Shown: piece after piece, positions 54,740 through 64,000 of the stretch
Layout: every line of letters begins with the position of its first letter
Position numbering within the stretch: position 1 is the stretch's first letter
Assembly: GCF_037023745.1 (NCBI RefSeq)
Contig: NZ_CP146101.1
Span: forward strand, 7,983,499-8,047,498
DNA length: 64,000 bases
Origin: Streptomyces sp. SCSIO 30461
Lineage (GTDB): Bacteria > Actinomycetota > Actinomycetes > Streptomycetales > Streptomycetaceae
Direction of reading: 5' to 3'
Translations under genes and position numbers: made by a program
The notes under the pieces: model-generated
Seen by the model: only the letters and a program-made list of their open reading frames with translations
What the model was told of the DNA's origin: nothing
Database searches by the model: none

Positions 54740-56836
54740 TCAGACGCCGATGTCGCGGCCGTCCCTGCGGTACACCGCGACGACCGCCGGGCGGACCAGC
54801 TTGCCCGGTCCGTCCGGCCACACCGACCCGGGCTTCTCGACCGTCGCGCCGTCGATCTCGCCGGGGTGCTGGACGGCGACGATGACACGGCGGTCCTGGA
54901 TGATCGGGCCGCAGGTCTCCGCGCCCCTCGGCACCGTGAGGAACTGCTTCAGCTCACCGCGCCGCTCGCCCCTCGTGGCCACGCCGAACAGGCCGTCGTG
55001 GGAGCCGAGTTGGTTGCCGTCGGTGGAGATCCACAGGTTGCCGTGCGGGTCGAAGGCCACGTTGTCCGGGCAGGAGATCGGGCTGACCGCGTCCTTCGGG
55101 TAGCCCGCGAAGTACGTGGCCGGGTCCTCCGGGTCGCCCGCGACCAGGAAGAGGCGCCAGGCGAAGCCGTCGCCCGCCGGGTCGTCCCAGTGCTCGGCGA
55201 GTTCCAGGATCTGGCCGTGCTTGTTGAGGTTGCGCGGGTTGGCCTCGTCCGCGCCCGGCTTGCCCGTCTTGCCGCGGTCGGAGTTGTTGGTGAGCGCCAC
55301 GTAGACCCGGCCGGTGCGGGGGCTGGGCTCCACGTCCTCGGGGCGGTCCATCTTGGTCGCGCCGACCTTGTCGGCGGCGAGCCGGGTGAAGACGTAGACC
55401 TCTTCCGCGGTCATGCCCTCGACATGCGAGACATCCCCGGTGGCCAGCGGGATCCACACGCCGCTGCCGTCGAACTCGCCGTCGTTCGGGAGCTTTCCGG
55501 TGCCGTCGATCTCAGCGGCCGGGCTGTCGCCGCTGAGCTTGGCCACATACAGGGTGCCCTCGTCCAGCAGCGTCAGGTTGTGCCGGTGGGCGGCCCGTGA
55601 ACCGCCCTTCCTCATCCGCTTCGAGGAGACGAACTTGTAGAAGTAGTCGAAGCGCTCGTCATCGCCCATGTAGACGACGGGGCGGCCGTCGCGGGTGAGG
55701 CGCGGCTGGGCGGCCTCGTGCTTGAAGCGGCCGAGCGCGGTGCGCTTGCGGGGCGTCGAGTCCGGGTCGTACGGGTCGAGTTCCACGACCCAGCCGAATC
55801 GATGGGACTCGTTGGGCTCCTGGGCTACGTCGAAACGCTTGTCGAACCGCTCCCACTTGCGCTCGGTGGCGGAGGCGCCGATGCCGTAGCGTTTGTCGGT
55901 CGCGCTGGAGCCGTTGGCGAAGTACTGGTTGAAGTTCTCCTCGCCGTGCAGCGTGGTGCCCCAGGGGGTGGTGCCGCCCGCGCAGTTGTTGAGGGTGCCG
56001 AGCACCTTGGTGCCGGTCGGGTCGGCGGAGGTCTTCAGCAGGTCGCTGCCGGCGGCCGGGCCGGTCAGGCGGAATTCCGAGGTCGCGGTGAGACGGCGGT
56101 TGAGGTGGTGCCGGGTGACGGGCGTGAGCTTGCCGCTCCTGCGCTCCTCCTGGACCACGACGACGGACAGGCCGTGCGCGGCCCAGGCGATCTCGACCTG
56201 TTCGCGGGTGGGGTTGGCCGGGTCGTAGCCCTTGAACATCAGGACTTCGTCGGTGTACTCGTGGTTGGCCACGAGCACCTGGCGGCCGTGCTCGCGCAGC
56301 GGCAGCAGGCTCAGGAAGTCGTTGTTGTAGCCGAACTGGCCGGCCTGCGCCCGCGCGCTCTGGCGATCGGGGTCGAAGACGGGTGCGCCGCGCAGAATGG
56401 GCTCACCCCAGCGGATGACGACGTTCTGGGCATATCCGGAGGGAACCGTCACCTGGTCGACGGTGTTGGGCTCGACGGGCGTGAAACGGAGACCGCGCGC
56501 CGCACCGCCGCGGGCAGCGCCCCGCCCCTTGGGCGTCGCACCAGCGGTGGCCGCGTGGGCCTCGGTGGCGCCCTGTGCGACGACGGCACCGGCCGTGGCG
56601 GTGGCCACGGTCACGACCGCGGCGGTGCGCATCACGGAACGGCGGGAGAGCGCGCCCGCGATGATGTCACCGGCGTACTCGTTGTCGCTGGTGTTCGGCA
56701 CTTCTTGGAAGCAGGCGTCACCACAGCGGTAACGACAGGTGAGAGCGGACCGGCCGCCCGCGTGACCCGAGCTCAGCAGCGGCAGCAGTTTGCGCACTTC
56801 TTCCCCAATCCCCTTCGGCGCATCCTGCGCCGACAT
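54740..56836 (-). CDS. PhoX family secreted alkaline phosphatase
   Basis: 698 aa of the PhoX (DUF839) family, iron/calcium-dependent alkaline phosphatases. A twin-arginine signal is present: SRRSVMRTAAVVTVATATAGAVVAQG (R65, R66), unusually far from the N-terminus, as is common in this family. Family blocks include LVANHEYTDEVLMF, NNCAGGTTPWGTTLHGEENFNQYF, GWVVELDPYDP, RPEDVEPSPRTGRVYVALTNNSDR and PDNVAFDPHGNLWISTDGNQ. Releases phosphate from phosphomonoesters outside the cell, folded before Tat export. A possible PHO box precedes it. Confidence 0.9.
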   Translation of the reverse strand: MSAQDAPKGIGEEVRKLLPLLSSGHAGGRSALTCRYRCGDACFQEVPNTSDNEYAGDIIAGALSRRSVMRTAAVVTVATATAGAVVAQGATEAHAATAGATPKGRGAARGGAARGLRFTPVEPNTVDQVTVPSGYAQNVVIRWGEPILRGAPVFDPDRQSARAQAGQFGYNNDFLSLLPLREHGRQVLVANHEYTDEVLMFKGYDPANPTREQVEIAWAAHGLSVVVVQEERRSGKLTPVTRHHLNRRLTATSEFRLTGPAAGSDLLKTSADPTGTKVLGTLNNCAGGTTPWGTTLHGEENFNQYFANGSSATDKRYGIGASATERKWERFDKRFDVAQEPNESHRFGWVVELDPYDPDSTPRKRTALGRFKHEAAQPRLTRDGRPVVYMGDDERFDYFYKFVSSKRMRKGGSRAAHRHNLTLLDEGTLYVAKLSGDSPAAEIDGTGKLPNDGEFDGSGVWIPLATGDVSHVEGMTAEEVYVFTRLAADKVGATKMDRPEDVEPSPRTGRVYVALTNNSDRGKTGKPGADEANPRNLNKHGQILELAEHWDDPAGDGFAWRLFLVAGDPEDPATYFAGYPKDAVSPISCPDNVAFDPHGNLWISTDGNQLGSHDGLFGVATRGERRGELKQFLTVPRGAETCGPIIQDRRVIVAVQHPGEIDGATVEKPGSVWPDGPGKLVRPAVVAVYRRDGRDIGV

Positions 56837-56877
56837 CGTGTCGGAATGTGTCCGGCCGTGACGCTAGGCGTACACGC

Positions 56878-56904
56878 GTTCACGCGGGCGGCGTCGAGGT
56901 GAAC
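56878..56904 (-). promoter_or_regulatory. Possible PHO box
   Basis: GTTCACC reads on the minus strand 41 bp before the PhoX start, with a complementary GTTCAC 15 bases away on the plus strand, giving a GTTCAC-15-GTGAAC dyad. Streptomyces PHO boxes are direct 11-bp GTTCACC repeats, of which only one good unit is seen here, so this is tentative. Confidence 0.4.
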
Positions 56905-57070
56905 AGGGGATGAATGGGGACGGACTGAGGCGCTCTTGACACCGGAGGGGGTTGCCCACTTGCGAATCGGGCGGGGGCTAACCTTACGTGTCCGCCATGG
57001 CCAGGGATGCGGGCTGCCGCGCCGCCTGGTCGGGAATGGATCGCCCCAATTCACGCGAAAGGCCTCGCCC

Positions 57071-58762
57071 ATGGGCATTCGGAGCTTGCTGCGCAAGGTG
57101 TTTGGACGCGAACGCACGGAATCGTCGTACCCATCACCCCTGTCGGCCCCGTCGGCCACGATTGCCCCGGCCACCACCCCGAGCGGCGTGCCGGCCCAGG
57201 CCGAACCCCCTGCCGGATCGGCGACTCCCGACGAACGCGCCGCCGATCTGGTGGCGGCGTCCTTCGACGGCGTCGCACCGGCGCCGCGGCCGACGATCCC
57301 GTCGGCCCGTACCAACACGGACGGGGCGGAGGCGGCGGAACCCGGGACCGCAGCGGCCACCGAGACCACCGAGGCCGCGGAAACCGCCGAGGCCGTCGGT
57401 ACCGACGTGGCCCCCGGGGCCGTCGAGGCCGTCGCCGCGGCACCCGAGACGGCCGCGGACGTAGCTCCTGCCGCTAAAGCCGACGAGCCCACCGAAACCA
57501 CCGAAACCACCGAGCCCGCCGAAGCCGGCACGAAGCCGGCATCCGAGGCTCCTGCCGAGACCGCCTCGGGCACCGAATCCCCCGTGCCGGCACCGGCCGC
57601 ACCGGAGAGCGGTGCGGAGCCGGCCGTCGCCAGTGTGGCGGACGACGCCGACGGCCCCGGGACTGGAGCCGTCGCGGACGAGACGGTCGCCGCTGATGCG
57701 GACGCGGCCCCCGAGGCAGAGGCCCCCGCGGCCAACGCCGTGATCCCCGCGCAGGCCACCGCCCAGAGCCGCGCCGATGCCACCGGTTCGCCCGCGGCCG
57801 ACGTGGTCCCCGCCGAGGAGGCCGCCGCGACCGCCGAGGCCGAAGGCACCACGGAGGCCGAAGACGCCACCGACGCCGAGCGCACGGAGGCGGCTCCTGT
57901 TCGGGAGAACCTCGCCGAGGAGACCGCGGCGGTCACCGCCGAGGAGACCGCCGCGACCGAGGCGGAAGCCGAGCCCGAGCCCGAACCCGCGATCGTCGCC
58001 GCCACTGCCGAAGTGCCCGCCGCAGCCCCCGCCACCAGCGCCACCGGCGCCACCGGCTCCGGCAAGGCCGCTCCCGCCGTCTCCATCGCCCGCCTCAAGT
58101 CGCAGGCCGCAGATCTCGCGGGCGCCTACAAGGCGGCCGGATCCGCGCTCAGGAGCGCCGGGGCCACCGGGGCGCGGGCCAAGGTGTACCTGGTGCTCGA
58201 CCGGTCCGGGTCGATGCGGCCGTACTACAAGGACGGCAGCGCCCAGCATCTCGGCGAGCAGACGCTCGCGCTCGCAGCGCACCTCGACGAGGCGGCCTCC
58301 GTCCATGTCGTGTTCTTCTCGACCGACATCGACGGCACCGGGGAGCTGACGCTCAGCGAGTACGAGGGCCGGGTGGACGACCTCCACGCCGGGCTCGGAC
58401 GCATGGGCCGCACCAGCTACCACCGGGCCGTCGAAGAGGTCGTGGCGCACCACGAGAAGTCCGAGGAAGCAGGCCTCCCGGCGCTCGTGGTGTTCCAGAC
58501 CGACGGTCCCCCGGACGCCAGGCAGCCCGCCAAGCAGGCGCTGGCCGAGGTCGCGGGGAAGCCGTTCTTCTGGCAGTTCGTGGCGTTCGGCGAGTACGAG
58601 TCCAAGGGCTTTGACTTCCTGCGCAAGCTGGACGCGGACGAGTCGGTGGACGACGCCGGCTTCTTCCACGCCGGTCCCGACCCCCGCGAGCTCACCGACG
58701 GCGAGCTCTACCAGGGTCTGCTCGGCCGCTTCCCCGAGTGGCTGAAGAACCGCCAGGGCTGA
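57071..58762 (+). CDS. vWA-domain protein with long acidic linker
   Basis: 563 aa. A short basic N-terminus [15 protein letters not shown] is followed by about 310 residues of Ala/Glu/Thr/Pro low-complexity sequence, then a vWA domain from about 360: [15 protein letters not shown] (MIDAS DxSxS), [10 protein letters not shown] and VFQTDGPPD. This is the arrangement of TerY-like vWA proteins of streptomycetes. Likely a metal-dependent protein-interaction module; the linker is disordered. ATG at 57071 with AAAGG upstream. Confidence 0.85.
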   Translation: MGIRSLLRKVFGRERTESSYPSPLSAPSATIAPATTPSGVPAQAEPPAGSATPDERAADLVAASFDGVAPAPRPTIPSARTNTDGAEAAEPGTAAATETTEAAETAEAVGTDVAPGAVEAVAAAPETAADVAPAAKADEPTETTETTEPAEAGTKPASEAPAETASGTESPVPAPAAPESGAEPAVASVADDADGPGTGAVADETVAADADAAPEAEAPAANAVIPAQATAQSRADATGSPAADVVPAEEAAATAEAEGTTEAEDATDAERTEAAPVRENLAEETAAVTAEETAATEAEAEPEPEPAIVAATAEVPAAAPATSATGATGSGKAAPAVSIARLKSQAADLAGAYKAAGSALRSAGATGARAKVYLVLDRSGSMRPYYKDGSAQHLGEQTLALAAHLDEAASVHVVFFSTDIDGTGELTLSEYEGRVDDLHAGLGRMGRTSYHRAVEEVVAHHEKSEEAGLPALVVFQTDGPPDARQPAKQALAEVAGKPFFWQFVAFGEYESKGFDFLRKLDADESVDDAGFFHAGPDPRELTDGELYQGLLGRFPEWLKNRQG

Positions 58763-58769
58763 TCGACGA

Positions 58770-58900
58770 TCAGCGGTACGCGGGCCCGGAGGGCAGGCTC
58801 ACCAGCACCACGAGCCCGCCCTCCGGGCCCGCTTCGGCCGTCGCCGTGGACCATCGCGATACGGGTGCGGAGGTCGAGCCCGGTCCGATGAGGGCCGCCG
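58770..58900 (-). pseudogene. Remnant of sensor histidine kinase C-terminus
   Basis: On the minus strand the frame ends TATAEAGPEGGLVVLVSLP, the typical end of a histidine-kinase ATPase domain (GGTVTAEAGPEGGLVVRVSLP in intact kinases). Nothing upstream in this frame gives the dimerisation or ATP-binding motifs; the kinase has been almost wholly deleted. It lies directly after the truncated response regulator, as in a normal regulator-kinase operon. Confidence 0.65.
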
Positions 58901-59140
58901 TCACAGCACGTACCCCACACCCTGCACCGTACGGATCAGCCCCGGCCCCCCCAGCTTGGCCCGCAGCTTGCTCATGCACACCCGAACCGCCCCGGTGAAC
59001 GGGTCGGCGTGCGCGTCCCACGCGCGCTCCAGGAGTTCCTCCGCCGAGACCACCGCCCCGTCCGCCTCAAGGAGCACCTGGAGCACCTGGAGCACCTGGA
59101 GCACCGTGAACTCCTTCGGGGACAGTTCCAGTACCCGCAC
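58901..59140 (-). pseudogene. Truncated OmpR-type response regulator (DNA-binding domain only)
   Basis: 79-aa frame: LELSPKEFTVLQVL, then SAEELLERAWDAHADPFTGAVRVCMSKLRAKLG and IRTVQGVGYVL, a complete winged-helix domain. The receiver domain is missing. The first helix is stretched by a 9-bp tandem repeat giving LQVLQVLQVLL. AGGAGG lies 11 bases before the GTG, so it may still be translated. Either a decayed regulator or a minimal stand-alone DNA-binding protein. Confidence 0.72.
59071..59106. repeat. 9-bp tandem repeat (GGAGCACCT), 4 units
   Basis: Three perfect units and a fourth differing in the last base, inside the truncated response regulator. In frame; it multiplies the residues LQV and probably arose by slippage. 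Confidence 0.85.
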
Positions 59141-59234
59141 GGCCCGTTCCCCTCCTGCCAGGCTGCCTTCAGACCCCCTCCAGCATCACCGACGGCGGTC
59201 TGTCGATCTTCGGCAGGTCGATAGGATTCCGGCC

Positions 59235-60908
59235 ATGGCGGCCACTGGATCCGAGAAGCACGGGACGGGCGAAGGCGCGCGGGCCTACTACGTCACGACC
59301 CCCATCTACTACGTCAACGACGCTCCTCACCTGGGCCACGCCTACACGACCGTCGCGGGCGACGTGCTCACCCGCTGGCACCGCCAGCGCGGCGAGAGGG
59401 TGTGGTTCCTCACCGGCACGGACGAGCACGGCCAGAAGGTCATGCGCACCGCCGAGGCGAACGGCGTCACCCCGCAGCAGTGGTGCGACAAGCTCGTGGA
59501 GGAGGCGTGGAAGCCCCTCTGGGAGCACCTGGGGATCGCCAACGACGACTTCATCCGTACGACGGAGAAGCGGCACACCGACCGAGTCCAGGAGTTCGTG
59601 CAGGACCTGTACGACAAGGGCGAGATCTACAAGGGTGGGTACGAGGGCCCGTACTGCGTGGGCTGCGAGGAGTTCAAGCTCCCCGGCGAGCTGATCGACG
59701 GAGAGGCCCAGGGACCGTACGCGGGCCAGAAGCTGTGTCCTGTGCACAAGAAGCCGGTGGAGATCCTCAAGGAGGAGAACTACTTCTTCAAGCTCAGTGA
59801 GTACGGCCCGCGGCTGCTCGACTTCTACGAGGCCCACCCCGGCTTCATCCAGCCCGCGTCTGCCCGCAACGAAGTCGTGAACTTCGTCAGGCAGGGCATG
59901 CAGGACCTTTCCATCTCACGCTCCACGTTCGACTGGGGCGTCAAGGTGCCCTGGGACGAGAAGCACGTGATCTACGTGTGGATCGACGCCCTGCTGAACT
60001 ACGCGACGGCCGTCGGCTACAACGAGAACCCGGCGAAGTTCGACTCGACCTTCCCGGCGGACGTGCATCTGATCGGCAAGGACATCCTGCGTTTCCACGC
60101 TGTCATCTGGCCCGCGATGCTGATGGCCCAGGGTCTTCCGGTCCCGGGGCGGGTCGCGGCCAACGGCTGGCTGATGGTCGGCGGCGAGAAGATGTCGAAG
60201 TCCAATCTGACCGGTATCAAGCCCCAGGACCTGACCTCGCAGTTCGGTGTGGACGCGTACCGCTGGTACTTCCTGCGGGCGATCGCGTTCGGCCAGGACG
60301 GCTCGTTCTCCTGGGAGGACTTCACCGCCCGCTACACCAGCGAGCTCGCGAACGACTACGGCAATCTGGCGTCCCGGGTCGCCGCGATGGTCGGCAAGTA
60401 CTTCGGCGGGTCCCTGCCCGAGGCGGCGGCGAACGGCACGGCCGAGCAGGCGGTCCGGGACGGACTGGCGAAGGCGGTGGCCGAGGCGGACCGCCGGATC
60501 GGTGACGAACTGGACTTCCAGGGCGGCATCCTGGCGGTCTTCGACTTCGTGAAGCAGGTCAACGGCTACATCACGGAACAGGAGCCGTGGAAGGTCGCCA
60601 AGACCGCGTTCGACGACGACGCGGACGCGGTGGTGCGCGAGGAGGGCAGAGCCAGGCTCGCGACCATCCTCTACACGGCCGCCGAGTCGCTGCGCGCCGT
60701 CGCGGTGCTGTTGAACCCGGTGATGCCGGACACCTCGCGGATGCTGTGGGACTCGCTGGGCGCCGAGGCGTCGCTCGGGGCGCTGGCGGAGCAGCGGGTG
60801 CGGGATGCGGCGCGGTGGGGCGGGCTCCCGGCCGGCTCCACGGTCACCAAGGGAGCGGTGCTGTTCCCGAGGCTGGACGACGGCAGGGCGGAGAAGCCCG
60901 GGCAGTAG
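59235..60908 (+). CDS. metG: Methionyl-tRNA synthetase
   Basis: 557 aa. Charges tRNA-Met. HIGH-type motif PHLGHAY at 31-37, KMSKS at 318-322, and the zinc-knuckle region YCVGCEEFKLPGEL...LCPVHKK between. The anticodon domain follows (NDYGNLASRVAAM, WKVAK) and no C-terminal tRNA-binding EMAP domain is present, so it is the short form. ATG at 59235. Confidence 0.97.
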   Translation: MAATGSEKHGTGEGARAYYVTTPIYYVNDAPHLGHAYTTVAGDVLTRWHRQRGERVWFLTGTDEHGQKVMRTAEANGVTPQQWCDKLVEEAWKPLWEHLGIANDDFIRTTEKRHTDRVQEFVQDLYDKGEIYKGGYEGPYCVGCEEFKLPGELIDGEAQGPYAGQKLCPVHKKPVEILKEENYFFKLSEYGPRLLDFYEAHPGFIQPASARNEVVNFVRQGMQDLSISRSTFDWGVKVPWDEKHVIYVWIDALLNYATAVGYNENPAKFDSTFPADVHLIGKDILRFHAVIWPAMLMAQGLPVPGRVAANGWLMVGGEKMSKSNLTGIKPQDLTSQFGVDAYRWYFLRAIAFGQDGSFSWEDFTARYTSELANDYGNLASRVAAMVGKYFGGSLPEAAANGTAEQAVRDGLAKAVAEADRRIGDELDFQGGILAVFDFVKQVNGYITEQEPWKVAKTAFDDDADAVVREEGRARLATILYTAAESLRAVAVLLNPVMPDTSRMLWDSLGAEASLGALAEQRVRDAARWGGLPAGSTVTKGAVLFPRLDDGRAEKPGQ

Positions 60909-60941
60909 CTCCAGGGTCCGGCGGCCCCGACGGGGGGGTGT

Positions 60942-61835
60942 TCAGCGCGCCAGCGCGTCGATGTCCCCCATCACCACCACCGGCTTCCGCTCCGGGTCCA
61001 GCCAGCGCAGCAGCTCCCGCATGTGCTGCTGGTCCAGCGACACGCATGCCTGGGTGGGGCCGCCGTGGTCGACGTGGAACCAGACCCCGCCGCCCCGCTC
61101 CGAGCCCATGGGCCGCTGGACCACCCCGTCCTCCAGCGGACTGCGGCCCTCGTGGCGGTTGTAGTTGATCGCGACCACGTAGTCGAAGGACCCGGCGAGC
61201 GGCTCCCCGAGGAAGCCGCGGCCTGGCGCGTTGAACAGGGGGCTGCGGTGGTACGGCAGTCTGGTGCCCGGATCGGGCAGTCGGCCGCCCGAGTCGGTGA
61301 GTCCGAAGACCCCGATCGGTGAGCGCTTGTCCCCCGCCCAGTGCTCGTCGGTCCAGCCCTTCAGACCGTTGTGGGAGGGCCAGGTGTCGGAGACGCTCTG
61401 CCAGCCCTTGGCCGCGGACCACTCATACAGCTTGACCGTGGAGTACGGGGCGTTCCGGTCCTCGCCGGCGACCACCACGGCCTGGGTGGCGTCCTGCGGG
61501 ATGAGCTCGCGGGTCTGCGTGCCGATCCCGGGGATGTCCGCGGGCGGTGCCACATCGGCCGCCACACTGCCGCCCGGTCCGCCCGCCGGGCGGGGCGGGG
61601 CGGCCACGGCCTGGGTCGGGGGCGCGGCCCGCGTGCAGCCTCCGAGCACGGCGACGAGCAGTACGGCGAGGAATCCGGCGAGGAGCGCCGGGAGGGCCGC
61701 CCGGGCTGCGACGGGCCCGGTCACGGCCGGGGCCCTCCCGGTCGGGGCCGCCTCCCCGGCCGACGCGGCCGGCGCGGTCGTGCTGACCGATGTGGTCGTT
61801 CTGGTCGTCAGTCTCGTCCGTACGGTGCTGAGCAC
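60942..61835 (-). CDS. L,D-transpeptidase family lipoprotein/membrane-anchored enzyme
   Basis: About 297 aa. GTG at 61835 is preceded by GGAGAGGA. Thr/Ala-rich N-terminus, hydrophobic segment LPALLAGFLAVLLVAVLGGC with a lipobox-like Cys, then an extracellular YkuD domain: SPIGVFGLTDSGG, FDYVVAINYNRHEG and the catalytic HVDHGGPTQACVSL. Such enzymes form 3-3 peptidoglycan crosslinks or tailor stem peptides. Converges on metG and follows aspS on its own strand. Confidence 0.88.
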   Translation of the reverse strand: MLSTVRTRLTTRTTTSVSTTAPAASAGEAAPTGRAPAVTGPVAARAALPALLAGFLAVLLVAVLGGCTRAAPPTQAVAAPPRPAGGPGGSVAADVAPPADIPGIGTQTRELIPQDATQAVVVAGEDRNAPYSTVKLYEWSAAKGWQSVSDTWPSHNGLKGWTDEHWAGDKRSPIGVFGLTDSGGRLPDPGTRLPYHRSPLFNAPGRGFLGEPLAGSFDYVVAINYNRHEGRSPLEDGVVQRPMGSERGGGVWFHVDHGGPTQACVSLDQQHMRELLRWLDPERKPVVVMGDIDALAR

Positions 61836-62008
61836 GACGCGGTGTCCTCTCCGGTGCTGCGTCACCGGTGGTGCGTCACCGGCCCTGCCTTCCCTGGCCC
61901 TCTCTTCCCGTTCGGCGCGCGGGCGCCGGACGCCATGCCGCGAACGACACGGAAGGTACGTGAATTAGGCGAGAAGGCGGCGCAGGACTTGCGCGTGTGT
62001 CGGAACGT

Positions 62009-62047
62009 GGCAGGGGCCCGGAACCGTGTCGGTTCCGGGCCCCTGCC
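62009..62047 (-). terminator. aspS terminator
   Basis: Perfect 17-bp stem (GGCAGGGGCCCGGAACC with complement) and a 5-base loop, 34 bp past the aspS stop. Confidence 0.88.
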
Positions 62048-62080
62048 GTATCAGCCGCTAGTCGCGCGGCACTTCGCGTG

Positions 62081-63853
62081 TCACTCGCCCGACTTAGCCG
62101 GGGGCTTGCGCAGCGCGATGTTCAGCTCGCGCAGCCGCGCCTCCTCGACCTCGGCGGGCGCTCCCATCAGCAGGTCCTGGGCGTTCTGGTTGAGCGGGAA
62201 GGCGATGGTCTCGCGGATGTTGGGCTCGTCGGCCAGCAGCATCACGATGCGGTCGACGCCCGGCGCGATGCCGCCGTGCGGCGGGGCGCCGTACTGGAAG
62301 GCGCGCAGCATTCCGGCGAACTCGCGCTCCACGGTCTCCCGGTCGTAGCCGGCGATCTCGAAGGCCTTGAACATGATGTCGGGCTCATGGTTGCGGATCG
62401 CGCCGGAGGACAGCTCGACGCCGTTGCAGACGATGTCGTACTGCCAGCCGAGGATGTCCAGCGGGTCCTGGTTCTCCAGGGCCTCGAGGCCGCCCTGCGG
62501 CATGGAGAACGGGTTGTGCGAGAAGTCGATCTTTCCCGTGTCCGGGTCCTTCTCGTACATCGGGAAGTCCACGATCCAGCAGAACCGGAAGACGTTCTCC
62601 TCGAAGTGGCCCGAGCGGCGCGCGGCCTCGACCCGCACCGCGCCCATGATCCTGGAGACTTCGTCGAACTCGCCCGCGCCGAAGAACACCGCGTGCCCCG
62701 GGGCAAGGCCCAGACGCTCGGTGAGGACCTTGACGTTCTCCTCGGTGAGGAACTTGGCGATCGGACCGGACAGCGACCCGTCCTCGCCGACGCGCACCCA
62801 GGCCAGGCCCTTGGCGCCCTGCTCGACCGCGTAGTCGCCCAGCTGGTCGAAGAACTTGCGGGGCTGGTCCTGGACGGCGGGGACGGGCAGCGCGCGTACG
62901 TGCTTGCCCGCGAAGGCCTTGAACTCGGAGCCGTCGAAGACATCGGTGATGTCGACCAGCTCCAGCTGGGCCCGCAGGTCCGGCTTGTCGTTGCCGTACT
63001 TCAGCATCGACTCGCGGAACGGGATCCGCTGGAACGGCGACGTGACATGGCGGCCGCCGCCGAACTCCTCGAACAGCTCCGTCATCAGCCGCTCGATCGG
63101 CTGGAAGACGTCCTCCTGCTCGACGAAGCTCATCTCCACGTCGAGCTGGTAGAACTCGCCGGGCGAGCGGTCCGCGCGGGCGTCCTCGTCGCGGAAGCAG
63201 GGCGCGATCTGGAAGTAGCGGTCGAAGCCCGCGATCATCAGCAGCTGCTTGAACTGCTGCGGAGCCTGCGGCAGCGCGTAGAACTTGCCCGGGTTCAGCC
63301 GGGACGGCACCAGGAAGTCACGGGCGCCCTCGGGCGAGGTCGCGGTGAGGATCGGGGTGGCCATCTCGTTGAAGCCGAGGGCGGTCATCTTCTGCCGGAT
63401 GGCGGCGATGACGGCGGTGCGCAGCATGATGTTGCGGTGCATCCGCTCGCGGCGCAGGTCCAGGAAGCGGTACTCAAGGCGCCGCTCCTCGTTGACGCCG
63501 TCATCCGTGTTGATCGTGAACGGCACCTGGGCGGAAGCGCCGAGCACCTCGACACCGGTGACCTCGATCTCGACCTCACCGGTCGGCAGGTCCGGGTTGA
63601 CGTTCTCGGCGCCGCGGGCGGAGACCCTGCCGTCGACGCGGACGACCGACTCCTTGGTCAGGTGGCTCAGGGCCTCGTTGGCCGGGGTGCCGGGGCGGGC
63701 GACGAGCTGCGTGATGCCGTAGTGGTCACGGAGATCGATGAACAGGATGCCGCCCAGGTCTCGGCGATTGTGCAGCCAGCCGCTCAGCCGGACGTCGGTG
63801 CCGACGTCAGAGGCGCGGAGCTCGCCGCAGGTGTGGGACCTGTACCGATGCAT
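62081..63853 (-). CDS. aspS: Aspartyl-tRNA synthetase
   Basis: 590 aa, bacterial type. N-terminal OB-fold anticodon domain ([26 protein letters not shown]), class II motif 1 [25 protein letters not shown], motif 2 [22 protein letters not shown], the GAD insertion domain and motif 3 [14 protein letters not shown]. Charges tRNA-Asp; whether it also charges tRNA-Asn cannot be seen from the sequence. ATG at 63853. Confidence 0.97.
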   Translation of the reverse strand: MHRYRSHTCGELRASDVGTDVRLSGWLHNRRDLGGILFIDLRDHYGITQLVARPGTPANEALSHLTKESVVRVDGRVSARGAENVNPDLPTGEVEIEVTGVEVLGASAQVPFTINTDDGVNEERRLEYRFLDLRRERMHRNIMLRTAVIAAIRQKMTALGFNEMATPILTATSPEGARDFLVPSRLNPGKFYALPQAPQQFKQLLMIAGFDRYFQIAPCFRDEDARADRSPGEFYQLDVEMSFVEQEDVFQPIERLMTELFEEFGGGRHVTSPFQRIPFRESMLKYGNDKPDLRAQLELVDITDVFDGSEFKAFAGKHVRALPVPAVQDQPRKFFDQLGDYAVEQGAKGLAWVRVGEDGSLSGPIAKFLTEENVKVLTERLGLAPGHAVFFGAGEFDEVSRIMGAVRVEAARRSGHFEENVFRFCWIVDFPMYEKDPDTGKIDFSHNPFSMPQGGLEALENQDPLDILGWQYDIVCNGVELSSGAIRNHEPDIMFKAFEIAGYDRETVEREFAGMLRAFQYGAPPHGGIAPGVDRIVMLLADEPNIRETIAFPLNQNAQDLLMGAPAEVEEARLRELNIALRKPPAKSGE

Positions 63854-64000
63854 CGTCGTTCATCCAGTCTTCGTCGCGAGGGGGTGTGGGCAGACCCACC
63901 CAGGTTACCGTCCGGCCCGTGCTCCCCCATGAGGGATCAGCACCGGCCCATGCGGGATCAGCACAGGCCACTCCACGCATAACGTGAATACAGTAGGAAA

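Noticed and set aside
57134..58669. 511-aa Gly/Arg-rich minus-strand frame opposite the vWA gene
   Set aside because: It mirrors the low-complexity Ala/Glu linker on the plus strand; no start site or homology is visible.

Overview
The window is high-GC actinobacterial DNA and almost certainly comes from a Streptomyces chromosome. Four chaplin genes (hydrophobic aerial-hypha proteins essentially confined to streptomycetes) carry upstream sequences resembling sigma-BldN promoters. Start-stop overlaps of the ATGA/GTGA type are frequent, GTG and TTG starts are common, and the household genes (metG, aspS, cobN, phoX-like) are of streptomycete type. I see no tRNA, rRNA, CRISPR array, transposase or intact prophage.

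Region 1 (2-9813) is the most interesting part. It is an uncharacterised cluster around an unusual GTP cyclohydrolase II-like protein with Met where riboflavin enzymes have their conserved Tyr. Around it lie a creatininase-fold amidohydrolase, a stand-alone RibD-type reductase, a T-fold PTPS-like protein lacking a zinc His and any Cys, a GT4 glycosyltransferase, a SAM methyltransferase, a zinc-less MDR dehydrogenase, a CDP-alcohol phosphatidyltransferase, an LPG-synthase/flippase-type membrane protein and a membrane sulfatase/LtaS-like enzyme. The first three match, step for step, the archaeal order GTP to formyl-pyrimidine to diaminopyrimidine to ribityl-pyrimidine. I infer a specialised pathway making a glycosylated and possibly lipid-linked ribityl-pyrimidine or pteridine.

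Region 2 (10301-23016) holds metabolic and secreted functions: a D-2-hydroxyacid dehydrogenase, a secreted beta-propeller phytase, DoxX, a large secreted GH3 glucosidase, a PP2C phosphatase coupled to a phosphoribosyltransferase-hydrolase fusion, a thiolase, VKOR and DUF5949.

Region 3 (23166-27253) is the chaplin locus: three short chaplins, one long sortase-anchored chaplin, a small secreted protein and a GT4 gene on the opposite strand, with strong hairpin terminators between units.

Region 4 (27468-41722) contains RlmG, a DM13 protein and then cobalamin genes: cobN behind a cobalamin riboswitch, divergent cobG-cobH-cobIJ, and cbiD, cobK, cobM, cobL. cobN carries two in-frame copies of a 36-bp hairpin repeat.

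Region 5 (41876-54656) is accessory and regulatory: Uma2, a 42-aa DUF6126 protein, a decayed luciferase-like oxidoreductase behind an intact inverted repeat, a DrrAB-type exporter, an XRE regulator with small companions including a Cys-rich miniprotein, a TetR/metallo-hydrolase pair, a lipoprotein, FUSC and an S4 protein.

Region 6 (54740-63853) holds a Tat-exported PhoX phosphatase, a vWA protein, remnants of a two-component system, metG, an L,D-transpeptidase and aspS. Coordinates of short sites were counted by eye and may be off by one or two bases.
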